64,000 nt of DNA from Phycisphaeraceae bacterium. Its GTDB lineage: Bacteria; Planctomycetota; Phycisphaerae; Phycisphaerales; Phycisphaeraceae. Position numbers and translations under genes: made by a program. The notes beneath the pieces were generated by a model that did no database searches, was not told the DNA's origin, and saw only the letters and a program-made list of their open reading frames with translations. This document shows, piece by piece, positions 19,839-29,600 of the stretch. Position 1 is the stretch's first letter; every line of letters begins with the position of its first letter. The stretch spans positions 1 to 64,000 of the forward strand of contig JANQSF010000063.1 of assembly GCA_028284155.1 (NCBI GenBank), in the 5' to 3' direction.

Positions 19839-21764
19839 ATGACAAGTCAGTACAAGTGGACGCGCGTCCTGGGTCTGGTCCTCGCCGGCACGTTGCTGGT
19901 GGGCACAGCCGATTCGGCCTGGGCGAAGAAGGCCGCCGGGCCCAAGCTGACCGCCAAGGGCGAAGCGCTGCACAAGCGGTATGCGCAGGTGTTGCAGTCG
20001 CTTCATGCCCAGATCGCCACCGAGCTTCCTGCCGTCGATGCGAAGAAGCAGGCGGCGTTCGAGGCGGCGCGGGCCGCGTTGGCTGGGCTTAAAGCGCCGG
20101 GCGACGACACCCCGCCCGACGCGCGCCGCGCCTACGAACAGGCCAAGGTCAAAGCCGAGGCTGACGCGCTCAACGCGGCGCGGGTCATTTTGGCCGACAT
20201 CCACGACTTGCTGACCAGCGAAGAGCTCGACGCCAAGCTGATGAAGGCCGCCATCCTCCGCCACGGCACCCCCGGCGGGTTGGCCGAGTTCGCTCAGCAA
20301 AGCGACAAACACAAGGCCCTGCTCGACAAGCTCTTCGCCGACGCGGCGCTGATGAAGCAGATGCTCGTCGCCGGTGGCGCCAACGGCGGCGAGTACGGCG
20401 AGGCAATGCAGGTCTACACCGCGATCCTCGCCGCCAGTGAGCGCGCCCGAAAGCCCGGCATCCTCCAACGCCTCGCGCTGGGCACCGCCTTGCATCAACC
20501 GTGGCTCGATGCCCCCGGAAACGACAAGGGCGGCGTGTATGGGATCGTCTTCACCGACCACACGAACCCCGACGGGCAGGTCGCCCGCTATTTGCACTAT
20601 GAAGAGGCCTACCTGGCCGACGAACTCGACCCGGCGTTCAAGGACATGACCACCTGGGAATGCCGATTCATCACCAACGATCCTTACAGCAACGAGGAAC
20701 TCGCTTGGGCGCGCACCATGCTCCGCAACTTCCGCCCGGACCACATCACCAACCCCGACCACTCCTGGCGGTACGTCGGCATGGTCAAGAGCGACTTCCC
20801 GTACTGCAGCACGCGGCACGACCCCACGCTGGGCCTGCCCCAGCAGGAAGCACTCGCACTCGGCGGAATCTGCGGCAGGCGCGCATTTTTTGGCCGATTC
20901 ATCACCCGCGCCTTCGGCATCCCGGCGCGTCGCTCCACGCAGACCGGTCACGCCGCGATGAACATGTGGACGCCCGATGGCTGGGTCGTCCGCCTGGGCG
21001 CGTGGTGGTCGATGAACTGGTGCGGGCCTTGGGGTGGGCTCGACTTTCTGCTCGACTCTCAAGCACGCGAGTTTCCGGATCGATACATGCACGTGCTCCG
21101 CGCCCAATGGATTGGCGATGCGCTCGGCCAGGACAATGTCAGCATCCGCCACTACGGCAAGGGCGGTGGGCTCTGGGACGGCCTCGCGTTTTACATGAAG
21201 CGTGCCATCGTCGAGGACCAACAGGCCGCCGCTGTCGATGCGGAACTCGCGACGCTGACCGAAGACGAAGCGCGTCTGCTTGGCGAGTCGGACAAGATCC
21301 TTGGCGAAGTCAAAACCGAAGCGATCGAAATCGCCGACCATGCCAAGAAGGTCGTCGTCGCCGACGACGGAATGATCACCGTCCCCGCGGTGGCCTGCAC
21401 CAGCCCGAACAACAACACCGACAAGGTCGCGTTTCTCCACAGCGACGGCGGCGGGCTGCAGATCCACTACCAACGGCTGGGCAACCGCCCCGAGATCCTG
21501 CGCTACACGATCGAGGCACCCCAAGCTGGCGACTACCAACTGACCGCGGAGGTGGCCACGGTGTCGCCCGGGATAAGCGCGATCTTCCGCATCAACCGCC
21601 GACAAATCGTCAACGTCGGCCTGCCCTACAGCAAGGGCATGTGGCAGCAGAGCAAGCCGCAAACCGTCACGCTCCGCGAAGGGCGAAACACGATCATGCT
21701 CAGCTTCCGCGCACCCAATCGGGGCGTGAGTCTCAAGGCGTTTCGATTCAAGCCCGTGAAGTGA
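19839..21764 (+). CDS. Secreted transglutaminase-like protein with C-terminal carbohydrate-binding-like domain
   Basis: 641 residues. The ATG at 19839 is chosen over longer frames because it follows AAGGAACG and gives a signal peptide (VLGLVLAGTLLVGTADSAWA). An Ala/Lys/Glu-rich helical section precedes a papain/transglutaminase-like core: GGICGRRAFFGRFITRAFGIPAR carries the candidate nucleophile Cys and TGHAAMNMWTPDG the candidate His and Asp. The last 110 residues look like a beta-sandwich (AGDYQLTAEVATVSPG, ending LKAFRFKPVK) similar to carbohydrate-binding modules. The core could crosslink, cleave or bind proteins; which one is not decidable. It lies 20 bases after the toroid gene. Confidence 0.8.
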   Translation: MTSQYKWTRVLGLVLAGTLLVGTADSAWAKKAAGPKLTAKGEALHKRYAQVLQSLHAQIATELPAVDAKKQAAFEAARAALAGLKAPGDDTPPDARRAYEQAKVKAEADALNAARVILADIHDLLTSEELDAKLMKAAILRHGTPGGLAEFAQQSDKHKALLDKLFADAALMKQMLVAGGANGGEYGEAMQVYTAILAASERARKPGILQRLALGTALHQPWLDAPGNDKGGVYGIVFTDHTNPDGQVARYLHYEEAYLADELDPAFKDMTTWECRFITNDPYSNEELAWARTMLRNFRPDHITNPDHSWRYVGMVKSDFPYCSTRHDPTLGLPQQEALALGGICGRRAFFGRFITRAFGIPARRSTQTGHAAMNMWTPDGWVVRLGAWWSMNWCGPWGGLDFLLDSQAREFPDRYMHVLRAQWIGDALGQDNVSIRHYGKGGGLWDGLAFYMKRAIVEDQQAAAVDAELATLTEDEARLLGESDKILGEVKTEAIEIADHAKKVVVADDGMITVPAVACTSPNNNTDKVAFLHSDGGGLQIHYQRLGNRPEILRYTIEAPQAGDYQLTAEVATVSPGISAIFRINRRQIVNVGLPYSKGMWQQSKPQTVTLREGRNTIMLSFRAPNRGVSLKAFRFKPVK

Positions 21765-21806
21765 CACGTCGCCCGACGGCCATCGCGTAACAAGGACTCT
21801 ATTGAT

Positions 21807-24455
21807 ATGACACAACGATGTCGGCCTCACAGCATCGTAGGCCTTCTACTTGCAGTGATGTATTTCATGGCACCCGCTGCCGAGGCAATTGACGCGGCAT
21901 CCCTTGTGCCGGCAGATCAGATCGCCGAACTCAAGGCGAGTCTTGCGAAGACCGAGCAGAGCAAGTCGTCCGCCCGCGTCAAGCTCGCGCATCGGCGTGT
22001 CGTGCGTGAGGCCGAGGCGCTGCTCGCCAAGTACACGACCGCGCCAAACCGCTTTGAGGTCCTCGGCGTCCTGTTCCGCAGCCAACAGGCGTTGGTCGCC
22101 CTAGAAAACACTTCGTCGAATCGCGCCGCCTTCCTAAAGACCTGCCAACTGCTCCAAGCCGCTCCGGATGAGTACGCGGCGATCCGCCTCGACGCCGACC
22201 TGTTGCTATCGCAGTCGGAACTCGCCCGACGCGGCGTAGACGCTAACGAACGGGCCAAAGCGCTTCGACCGCTGGTCGATCGCTACCGCGACACCGCGGT
22301 CGAGGCCAAGGTAATCCGGATCGCCATGCTCATGGCTTTGGAGTTCGGCGACGCTGGCGTGGTCAATCAACTGCGGGACGTCATCGCCCACCGATTCGCC
22401 GGCAACCTCGACATGATCATCTTCCAGCGGGAGAAGTTGGCTGGCCAGGTGTTCGGCGCGCCGTTCATCGGCACGTTCGAGCGGTCCGACGGCAAGCGCG
22501 TTTCGTTCCCGATGGACTACCTGGGTACGACCACCAAGGTCTTCTTCTGGTCGAAGGAAAACGGCGGCGTGGAACACCTCAAGGAATTAGCTGTCGTTTG
22601 GAAGACGAAAAAAGATGAGGCCGCGGGGCGTCTGCGGTTTGTCAGCATCAACCTGGACAACCTGCCGGACGCGGGCGAAAAGACCTTGCGCGACCTGGGG
22701 CTGGATTGGCCGGCGCTGCGGCTGCCCGAGGGTCGGGACAGCATGATCTACAAGGCCTACGCGCGCCGTGACCCGACGCTCATCACACTGAGCCCGATTG
22801 GTTATGCCGCCCTTTTCCTGGCCGGCGGCAACAGCCACACCAACGGCTACGAGCGCTGGCTGAACTCGTCGCTCGCCCGCGTCTGGACCAAGCCGCGTTA
22901 CACCAGCCAATTGCAGTCGCTGTTCGCCGGCGAGTTCCTGATCAAGGACCCGCAAGGCGCCTTCGACACGAGTTGTCCGCCCGAGTGCAAGGCGCTGTCT
23001 CCTTCAAAGGCCGACCAAAGTCTGAATTTGACTCGCACAGCCAAGTCGGTCCCCGAGGACAAACTCCGCGCGATCCAGGGTTGCTTCCTCGACCCGCCGT
23101 TTCGCTACCGCTCGACTTATCAAGAATCGCTCGATCAATATGAGAAGGCCGACGCACTGTGCCGCGCCGCCATCGCGGCGCACGGCGACGCGCCGGCCCT
23201 GTGGATCGTGCGCAATCGGCGGATTGTCGCCCTCATGGGGTTGTGGAAGACGACCTCCAATCTTGACTACTTCCAACGGGCCGTGTCGGAAGCCAAGACG
23301 ATGCTCGAAAGCCCCCACCCACAAGGGACGGATGTCGTGGCGAGGCTGTGCCTGGCAAGGCAAGCGATGCGTGGCGTAGACACCGATCCGAAAGCGATCA
23401 TCCGCGACTTTGTTGAGGCCGCTGGTGGACAACAGCCAACAGCCCCCGCACTCGCCGCCGCCGCCATGCTCGCACTCGACGTCGGCGAACGCCGCTTGCA
23501 CGAACAGTACCGAAGAGCGCTGCTCGATCAGCACGCGGAAGACCCGATGATGTGGACGGCCGTGTCGTTCATGCTCGACCGCTACCATCGGTATTGGATG
23601 TACCATCCCCCGTTCGTCGCGGGCTGGACGTACGGCCGACGCCAGGGCTATTTCCTCGCGTGGGGCCAACCCGAAGACGCACAACGCACTTTTCGAGCCG
23701 AGCTCAAGACACTTGACGGCCAGACGCTGCGCATTCCTGAGGACACCGCCGGCAAGTGGGCGGTGATTGCGTTCAGCACCGGCGATGCCGGCCACGCCTT
23801 CCTGCGTCGCTACGGCAGCTTCAGCTCCGATCGGCCCATGAAAGACGTCCGCCTGTTCGCAGCCATGTTGAACGATAATGTTGCCGCTGCGCGCCAGGCG
23901 CTGGCGGACGCAAAACCGCCCAGGTCGCCGGACACTTTTCCGACGCTGCACGTTCCCGACGGCATGCGGAATCCACTCGTGCAAAAACTCGGCATCCTCG
24001 CCGAAGATGAGCGCGTCAACCTCGTAATCCTTCGCCCCGACGGCACCATCGCCAACGCCCTGTCGGGTCTGACAATGCAGTATCAGAAAGGCAGCGTGAT
24101 CCAGAGCGTCCTCGAATGGCACGACGAAAAGGCCGTGGACGACGCGCTGGCCCGCGGTGACCTCGAACAAGCCAAACAGCTCGCCTTCACCTTTGCGCCG
24201 GTCCAAGCCCCAATGCCGCCTGATCAGAAACAACCACGCAAAAAGGAAATCCCCGTCCCCCACCTCCGAAGCCGAGCCAAGGTCTACATGGCGATGCAGG
24301 ATTGGCAGGCCGCGTTCACGGACATCGAGGACGTCTACCTGCGGGTCAACAGCAAAGCCGGTTGGCTCAGCATGCGGACGGAGGAGTTGGACAGGACCGA
24401 GGAACTCAAAGGCGAGATCCGCGGGGCGCTCGGAGAAAGCAGGCGTTCTCGGTAA
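21807..24455 (+). CDS. Secreted thioredoxin-like/TPR protein lacking CxxC
   Basis: 882 residues with a signal peptide (IVGLLLAVMYFMAPAAEA). A helical N-terminal part is followed by a thioredoxin/TlpA-like segment (GQVFGAPFIGTF, then TKVFFWSKENGGVEHLKEL, then RLRFVSINLD). In real TlpA proteins the phrase after the first strand contains WCxxC; here it reads SKENGG, so the redox cysteines are missing. A second similar domain near residue 630 (WAVIAFSTGDAGHAFL) also lacks them. Helical repeats between and after are TPR-like. It is probably a binding protein rather than an oxidoreductase. Last gene of the cluster; its stop is 3 bases before the IS left end at 24459. Confidence 0.75.
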   Translation: MTQRCRPHSIVGLLLAVMYFMAPAAEAIDAASLVPADQIAELKASLAKTEQSKSSARVKLAHRRVVREAEALLAKYTTAPNRFEVLGVLFRSQQALVALENTSSNRAAFLKTCQLLQAAPDEYAAIRLDADLLLSQSELARRGVDANERAKALRPLVDRYRDTAVEAKVIRIAMLMALEFGDAGVVNQLRDVIAHRFAGNLDMIIFQREKLAGQVFGAPFIGTFERSDGKRVSFPMDYLGTTTKVFFWSKENGGVEHLKELAVVWKTKKDEAAGRLRFVSINLDNLPDAGEKTLRDLGLDWPALRLPEGRDSMIYKAYARRDPTLITLSPIGYAALFLAGGNSHTNGYERWLNSSLARVWTKPRYTSQLQSLFAGEFLIKDPQGAFDTSCPPECKALSPSKADQSLNLTRTAKSVPEDKLRAIQGCFLDPPFRYRSTYQESLDQYEKADALCRAAIAAHGDAPALWIVRNRRIVALMGLWKTTSNLDYFQRAVSEAKTMLESPHPQGTDVVARLCLARQAMRGVDTDPKAIIRDFVEAAGGQQPTAPALAAAAMLALDVGERRLHEQYRRALLDQHAEDPMMWTAVSFMLDRYHRYWMYHPPFVAGWTYGRRQGYFLAWGQPEDAQRTFRAELKTLDGQTLRIPEDTAGKWAVIAFSTGDAGHAFLRRYGSFSSDRPMKDVRLFAAMLNDNVAAARQALADAKPPRSPDTFPTLHVPDGMRNPLVQKLGILAEDERVNLVILRPDGTIANALSGLTMQYQKGSVIQSVLEWHDEKAVDDALARGDLEQAKQLAFTFAPVQAPMPPDQKQPRKKEIPVPHLRSRAKVYMAMQDWQAAFTDIEDVYLRVNSKAGWLSMRTEELDRTEELKGEIRGALGESRRSR

Positions 24456-24458
24456 GTT

Positions 24459-24486
24459 GAAGTGGCCCAACATTTTGTGGTCCTCC
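24459..24486 (+). repeat. IS left terminal inverted repeat
   Basis: Begins GAAGTGGCCCAACATTTTGT. It pairs with the right end at 25903-25930 and is shared in diverged form by the remnants at 59194 and 60336. Confidence 0.8.
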
Positions 24487-24568
24487 ATTTCCGGCATTTG
24501 GAGTCCCGTGTTCGAGAATTCAAGACTGATCAGATAGGATGGGTGCTCCTTGATGGGGAAGACTTGTG

Positions 24569-25795
24569 ATGCGTATCTGGTCGAATTCCGCGGTTCTCCA
24601 GCTGATCGACGCCATCGCGATTGCCGTTGCCCAAGGATACATGCTCGTTCGGTCACGTCTGACCTCGCATCCCTCGCCCGTGCTGCGTGTGACGGCTGGC
24701 CGGGATGCCGCCGTCTGGAACAACAAACTGCTCGAACGAGAACTGGCCATCTACCGCCAAGAGCGTCAACGCGTGCCGCCTAGGCAACGGTGGCACTATA
24801 CATCGGTGCATCGACTCGATATCCTTCAGATCATGCGACTTCGAAACTGGACGGTAACACAGGCGGCTGAGCGATTTGTGATCCATCCCAACACAGTCCG
24901 CAGTTGGCTGAAGGAACTTCAATCATCCGAAGAATCTAGCAGGCTGTTCACCGGCATCATCTGGAACCGAATCCACGACGCCGTGCGCTGGACTGTGCAT
25001 GACATTCGACGTCTGTGTCCCGAGCCCGAGTGCGGCACGCGCACCATTGCCAGGCACATCGTCCGGGCCGCGGTGCAGATCAGCCGGTCCTCGGTTCAGC
25101 GCATCCTTAGGGAAGAACCTCAAAGTCACAGGCCAAACCGTCCAGCCATCGTCCCACCAGATGGTGTGGAGCCCGATTATCTGTTGGCGCCGAAGAAGAT
25201 CAACGAAGTCTGGCACATCGACCTGCTTGAGTATCGCCTCCTTTGGTATCGATTTTCGGTAGCCGCCGTCATGGAAGGCTACTCACGCAAGACTCTGAGC
25301 CTGACTGTCTTCCGGGGGACACCCACTACAGCCAACATGATCCACATCGTCCAGTCCACGATCGAGTCATTTGGCAAGCCACGGTTCATCATCACCGACC
25401 ACGGTAGCCAATTCCAAGATCGGTTCGAGTCGGCCTTGCCCAGCATCGACGTCATCAAGGGCAAGGTTCGTCAGCCGTCGTTCAACGGAAAGGCCGAACG
25501 CCTGTTCCGGACGTTTCGCGCCTGGCTGCGCGCCGCCCTACTGCCCCTCTCGACACGACCGCTTCAACGACGACTTGATTGCTTCAGAGACTGGTACAAC
25601 GAACATCGCCCTCATGCGGCGCTCAACGGCCAAACACCGAACGAGGCATGTGAGGGTGTCGAACTACCGGCGTCGATTCCGATCCGACAAGCCGAATTGT
25701 GCGAAGTTGAGATTGATGTCTCGCGACGCTCCTACCGAGGTGATCCGCATCTACCGATCGTCTCGGTACGCATTGCCAGAAAGGAGGCTGCCTGA
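24569..25795 (+). CDS. IS transposase, HTH plus rve DDE integrase core
   Basis: 408 residues from ATG 24569 (a GTG lies one codon earlier). An N-terminal HTH segment includes WTVTQAAERFVIHPNTVRSWLKE. The catalytic core has all three acidic residues in the expected context: first Asp in WHIDLLEYRLLWYRFSVAAV, second Asp in FIITDHGSQF, and Glu in FNGKAERLFRTFRAWL, followed by WYNEHRPHAALNGQTPNEA, typical of rve transposases. The frame is complete, so the element may still be active. The first codons are also present, in decayed form, in the remnant at 59194-59395. Confidence 0.93.
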   Translation: MRIWSNSAVLQLIDAIAIAVAQGYMLVRSRLTSHPSPVLRVTAGRDAAVWNNKLLERELAIYRQERQRVPPRQRWHYTSVHRLDILQIMRLRNWTVTQAAERFVIHPNTVRSWLKELQSSEESSRLFTGIIWNRIHDAVRWTVHDIRRLCPEPECGTRTIARHIVRAAVQISRSSVQRILREEPQSHRPNRPAIVPPDGVEPDYLLAPKKINEVWHIDLLEYRLLWYRFSVAAVMEGYSRKTLSLTVFRGTPTTANMIHIVQSTIESFGKPRFIITDHGSQFQDRFESALPSIDVIKGKVRQPSFNGKAERLFRTFRAWLRAALLPLSTRPLQRRLDCFRDWYNEHRPHAALNGQTPNEACEGVELPASIPIRQAELCEVEIDVSRRSYRGDPHLPIVSVRIARKEAA

Positions 25796-25902
25796 GGACG
25801 ACCTAACAGTCTGAATGTCCAGACGTTCGCGCGGTTGGTCCGCGCCCGCACGTCCACGTGTCGAGCGCCCGCTTCGAAATGTCCGCCGTGTTCACTTGTC
25901 AC

Positions 25903-25930
25903 AGAGCATTACAAACTGCTGGGCCGCTTC
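25903..25930 (-). repeat. IS right terminal inverted repeat
   Basis: Reverse complement begins GAAGCGGCCCAGCAGTTTGT. The last two bases of the stop codon of the adjacent channel gene fall inside this repeat. Confidence 0.8.
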
Positions 25931-26624
25931 AGTCTTCTCGGCTGACAACGCCACCCCTCTCTAAGAAGCGGCCGACTAGGTAAGCTACGAACGCGGCGAG
26001 GTAGATTTGACCGATAACTGCTTGGAGAGTGGTCATGCCCTGAGCGATAGGTGATCTGGGCAAGACATCGCCATATCCCGTTGTCGTCATGGTGACAAAG
26101 CTGAAATAAGTCAAAGTAGATAGACTCATTACCTTAGCGGGCCCGACCATTCTGTCCGCGTGAATTCCAAGTTCGAGGGCACTAGGGTCGAGTGTCAGAA
26201 TCAACGAGTAGATCAGCGCGAATCCAATCCCAATCAACATGTAGCCGCACGTCGAACCCACAATCGTGTCCACAGACACTTGCCGCTCATTGGTGACCAG
26301 CATAATGACACCGCCTGTGAGAAAAAAGATGAACGACGCGATCAGAATGATCGCCAGGGCAGACAGGAACACACTGCCGGAGACGAACTGAGACAGCCAA
26401 CGCAGCACGAGCGCCGGCACGAGCAGCACCAGGGCCGCGGTGAACAACCTGCGATGCTGACGAAGCCCCATGGCGCCGGCAATGACGACGACGGTTAGCA
26501 AAGCCGCGGCCGCACCGCGCAGCCCTTCAACATGCGGCTGGATGAAGATCAAGGCGACGAGTGACACCGCAAGCGGCAGAAAGCGCCAATTTCTGAGCTG
26601 CTGAACTCGCCACGGTTGAGCCAT
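25929..26624 (-). CDS. Potassium-channel-like membrane protein (ion_trans_2), 3' end at IS boundary
   Basis: 231 residues from the ATG at 26624, which overlaps the RND stop by one base; a longer frame reaching 26918 lies inside the RND gene and is rejected. Several membrane helices precede a pore loop, TYFSFVTMTTTGYGD, with the TTGYGD-type selectivity filter, and a last helix follows (AVIGQIYLAAFVAYLVG). There is no RCK domain. The stop codon sits on the junction with the IS right end, so the original C-terminus may have been longer. It is the third gene of the efflux operon; a link between a two-pore-helix type channel and an RND pump is unusual and may simply reflect co-transcription. Confidence 0.85.
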   Translation of the reverse strand: MAQPWRVQQLRNWRFLPLAVSLVALIFIQPHVEGLRGAAAALLTVVVIAGAMGLRQHRRLFTAALVLLVPALVLRWLSQFVSGSVFLSALAIILIASFIFFLTGGVIMLVTNERQVSVDTIVGSTCGYMLIGIGFALIYSLILTLDPSALELGIHADRMVGPAKVMSLSTLTYFSFVTMTTTGYGDVLPRSPIAQGMTTLQAVIGQIYLAAFVAYLVGRFLERGGVVSRED

Positions 26625-29600
26625 CAGGCGAGGTCCTCTACAGCACCGGACGGAGGCTTGTATCGGACGAGTCGCAAGCCAAACCACTCGACGAAACACC
26701 CATAGATCACTGGGAGCACTAGCAACGTCAACGCCGTCGCAATCAGCAATCCGAAAATGAGCAGCCAAGCCATGGCCTCCCACAACGGGCCACCAAAGAA
26801 CGCCAGCGGGAGCAGCCCGGCCACCGTCGTACTGACCGTCAGAAATATGGGCAGCAGACGCTGCCTTCCCGCTTCGGTCAGACATTGTCTGAACGACTCC
26901 GGTTTCAAACCGTTGCAACTCTTTTCACCCGGCAGTGGCAGGTCTTGACCGGATGCCAGCCTTTGCCGAATGAGGTTGTCAGCGAATTCAATGTACAGGA
27001 TGCCGGAATTGACGACGATGCCCGTCAGGGACACCAGGCCGAGCATGGGCATGAACCCAAGCGGATTGCCGGTGACCCAAAGGCCGAAGAGTGCCCCGAC
27101 CGCTCCCATCGGCACGGTCATGAGAATCACCAGGGGTTTCACAAAGCTGTTGTATTGAATGACCAGACACAGCACAATCAACACGAGTCCGGCACCGAAC
27201 GCGGTCGACATCTCGACCTGAGATTCAATCGACTTCTCCATCGTGCCGGCCGTCTCAAAGTAGTAACCGGACGGCAGAGACGATTCGATCTCGCGGATCC
27301 CCGGCTGAGCCTCTGCGTACTTGTCATTGGCCAGGAATCCGGGTGCGACCCCAGCGCGCACCTCGATCATGCGGTTTCGGTCGCGCCGCTCGATCTTGAG
27401 CGTCGCCCGTTCCAAAGCCACGTGCGCAACCGAGTCCAAAGGCACCTTACCCGACGCCCCCTCGACGAAGATTGTCCGATCGTCGATGACCTGATCGCGC
27501 TCATCGACTGGCAGCCGCAGAATAACGGGCACGCGGTGGTCGCCCTCGCGGAGCGTCGTCAGCTGATGTCCGCTGTAGTAGGCGTTCAGCGTTTTGGCGA
27601 TCGCGGCGTTCGTCACGCCAGCCGTGTTGGCTCGCTCCTCATCCACATCGACCTTCAATTCATGGCCAAGCTCACCCCACTCGTCGCGCACCTCAATGAC
27701 CCCATCGATCTCAGAAAACACCCCCTTGACGCGTTCCGCTTGCTTCCTCAGTTCCGTCATGTCACCGAAACCGGGCTGCGAATAGCCGCTGCTGTAGACG
27801 CGCACGCCAAGCGGGGCGTCTACGGGCGGGCCAAGCGCCAACTTGCGCGGAATGACTCTCACGCCGGGCAACTCGCGATCCAGCGCTTCCTTCAGGTCGA
27901 TCACGTACTGGTCGGTGAACGCGCTCGAAGTCGTCTGGGCAATGATCTGCGCAAAGTTTGAGGCCGGTGGTTGCGGGTTCACACCGAGCGCAAAACGCGG
28001 CCCCGACCCGCCGATCGAACTCACGTACTGCTTGAGGCGATCAACCTTGCCGTCCTCGCCTTCCACCTGCGAGAGACGTTCCATCAAAGCTTCGACCTTA
28101 TGCGTCTCCCGGTCCGTCGCATCGTAGGACGACCCCTCCGGCAACCAGACGTCGATATAGAGCAGGTCACGTTTGTCGGACGGGAAGAACTCCGTCCCCA
28201 CCGGCAACAGCACGGCCCCGACAAGCAGGGCCAATGCAATCCCCAGGACGATCGGTTTGGCGCGCAGACAGCCACCGACCAGCGTGGCATAACGATCCGC
28301 GACATTCGATCTGGTCTCGACAGACCGACCGCGGCGAATCAGGTGACCGATCTTCCCCGCGCACCAGAACATCGGCGTGCGGCTGGCCTCCTCGCTCGGC
28401 TTGATGAACCAGAAAGCATTGAGCGTCGAAAGTGTCAGCGCCAACACCCAACTGCACAAGAGCGTGATCGAAACGACCGCGGGGATCGAGAAGATGTATT
28501 CGCCCTTGTTGCCGGGTAGAAAGAACGCCAACGGTAGGAACGCGCAGACGGTTGTCAGTGTCCCCATCAGGATCGGGAACATGATTTGCTCCACGCCCCG
28601 GGCCGTCCCCTCCGTCGCGTCGAGCCCCTGGTTCCTATGACGCGCAACGTTGTCACATACCACCACGGCATTGTCGACGAGCATCCCCAAAGCGATGATG
28701 AGACTGGCGATCGACATCTGCTCGAGTTCAATCCCCGTCGTGGCCGCGATGCCGATGGAGATGATCATCACGAACGGGATCGCCACCGCCATGATCAAGG
28801 CCGAACGCATCCCCGCCATGAAGAACGCCACCAGCAACACAATCACGATGGCCTGGATGACGTTGATGACGAAGTCACCAATTTTGTCATCGACGAATGA
28901 AGCTTCATCAAATACAACGTCGACGGCGATATCGGGTGGGATGGTCTTGTCCTTCTCCTGCATATCTACGAGGAGCTTTCGTACCCTCTCGCCGAGCTCG
29001 ACGACATTCGTTCCATCCTTCATGGTGAAAGACACGACCACGCAGGTCGACTTTTGGTCAGGCCCGCCATAGCGCGTCGACACGGTCGGGGGGTCCGCAT
29101 ACGAACGCCGGATCTGAATCCCAAGATCAGACAAACGGATCGGCGCGCCCGTGTCATCATCTCGATCCACAATGACCGACCGGATCTGGTCGACGGCGTC
29201 AAACTCCCCGGTCGGCTGAATCCCGATCCGCGACCGGTCAGTGTCGATGCTGCCTCCAGCCGCCGAGATGTTCCGGGCCTGCAGCAACTGCTCGAGTTGG
29301 TCGATCGTGACGTCCAGGTTCGCCCACCGCCCGGAGCCCACCTCCAAGTAGATCGATTCCTGTTGTTCACCGTGGATGTCGGCACTGGCTACGCCGTCGA
29401 GCAGCGCGATCTGCTGCTGCAATCTCTCGGCGACCAATTCAAGCTCGCGAGGAGAGTAACGGCGCTTGCCCCGTGACGCGGCGTTGCGACCGTCGTTGTC
29501 CGGCCGTTCATAGAGCGCGATCAGCATGACCGCCGTATCACCGAAGTCATCATTGACGACCGGCGCCACGGAACCGGGCGGAAGCTTCGGACTCACCTGC

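Larger units (their letters stand above)
24459..25930 (+). mobile_element. Intact insertion sequence with one DDE transposase
   Basis: About 1.47 kb bounded by imperfect terminal inverted repeats. The left end reads GAAGTGGCCCAACATTTTGT; the right end, reverse-complemented, reads GAAGCGGCCCAGCAGTTTGT (17 of 20 identical). It contains a single full-length HTH-DDE transposase. No clear target-site duplication is visible next to the ends. Parts of the same family occur at 35510-35567, 59194-59395 and 60336-60382. The family name cannot be assigned without a database; an IS481-like or ISNCY rve element is possible. Confidence 0.85.

Noticed and set aside
19809..21830. 673-codon minus-strand open frame
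   Set aside because: It is antisense to the transglutaminase-like gene, which has a signal peptide, motifs and a ribosome site; long mirror frames are expected in GC-rich DNA.
23004..24656. 550-codon minus-strand open frame
   Set aside because: Antisense to the thioredoxin-like gene; no recognisable domain and it crosses the IS border.
24440..25945. TTCTCGG on both sides of the intact IS as a target-site duplication
   Set aside because: The two copies are not directly adjacent to the terminal repeats and lie at different distances, so this is likely chance.
26885..27961. 358-codon plus-strand open frame
   Set aside because: Lies inside the RND transporter gene on the opposite strand and has no domain.
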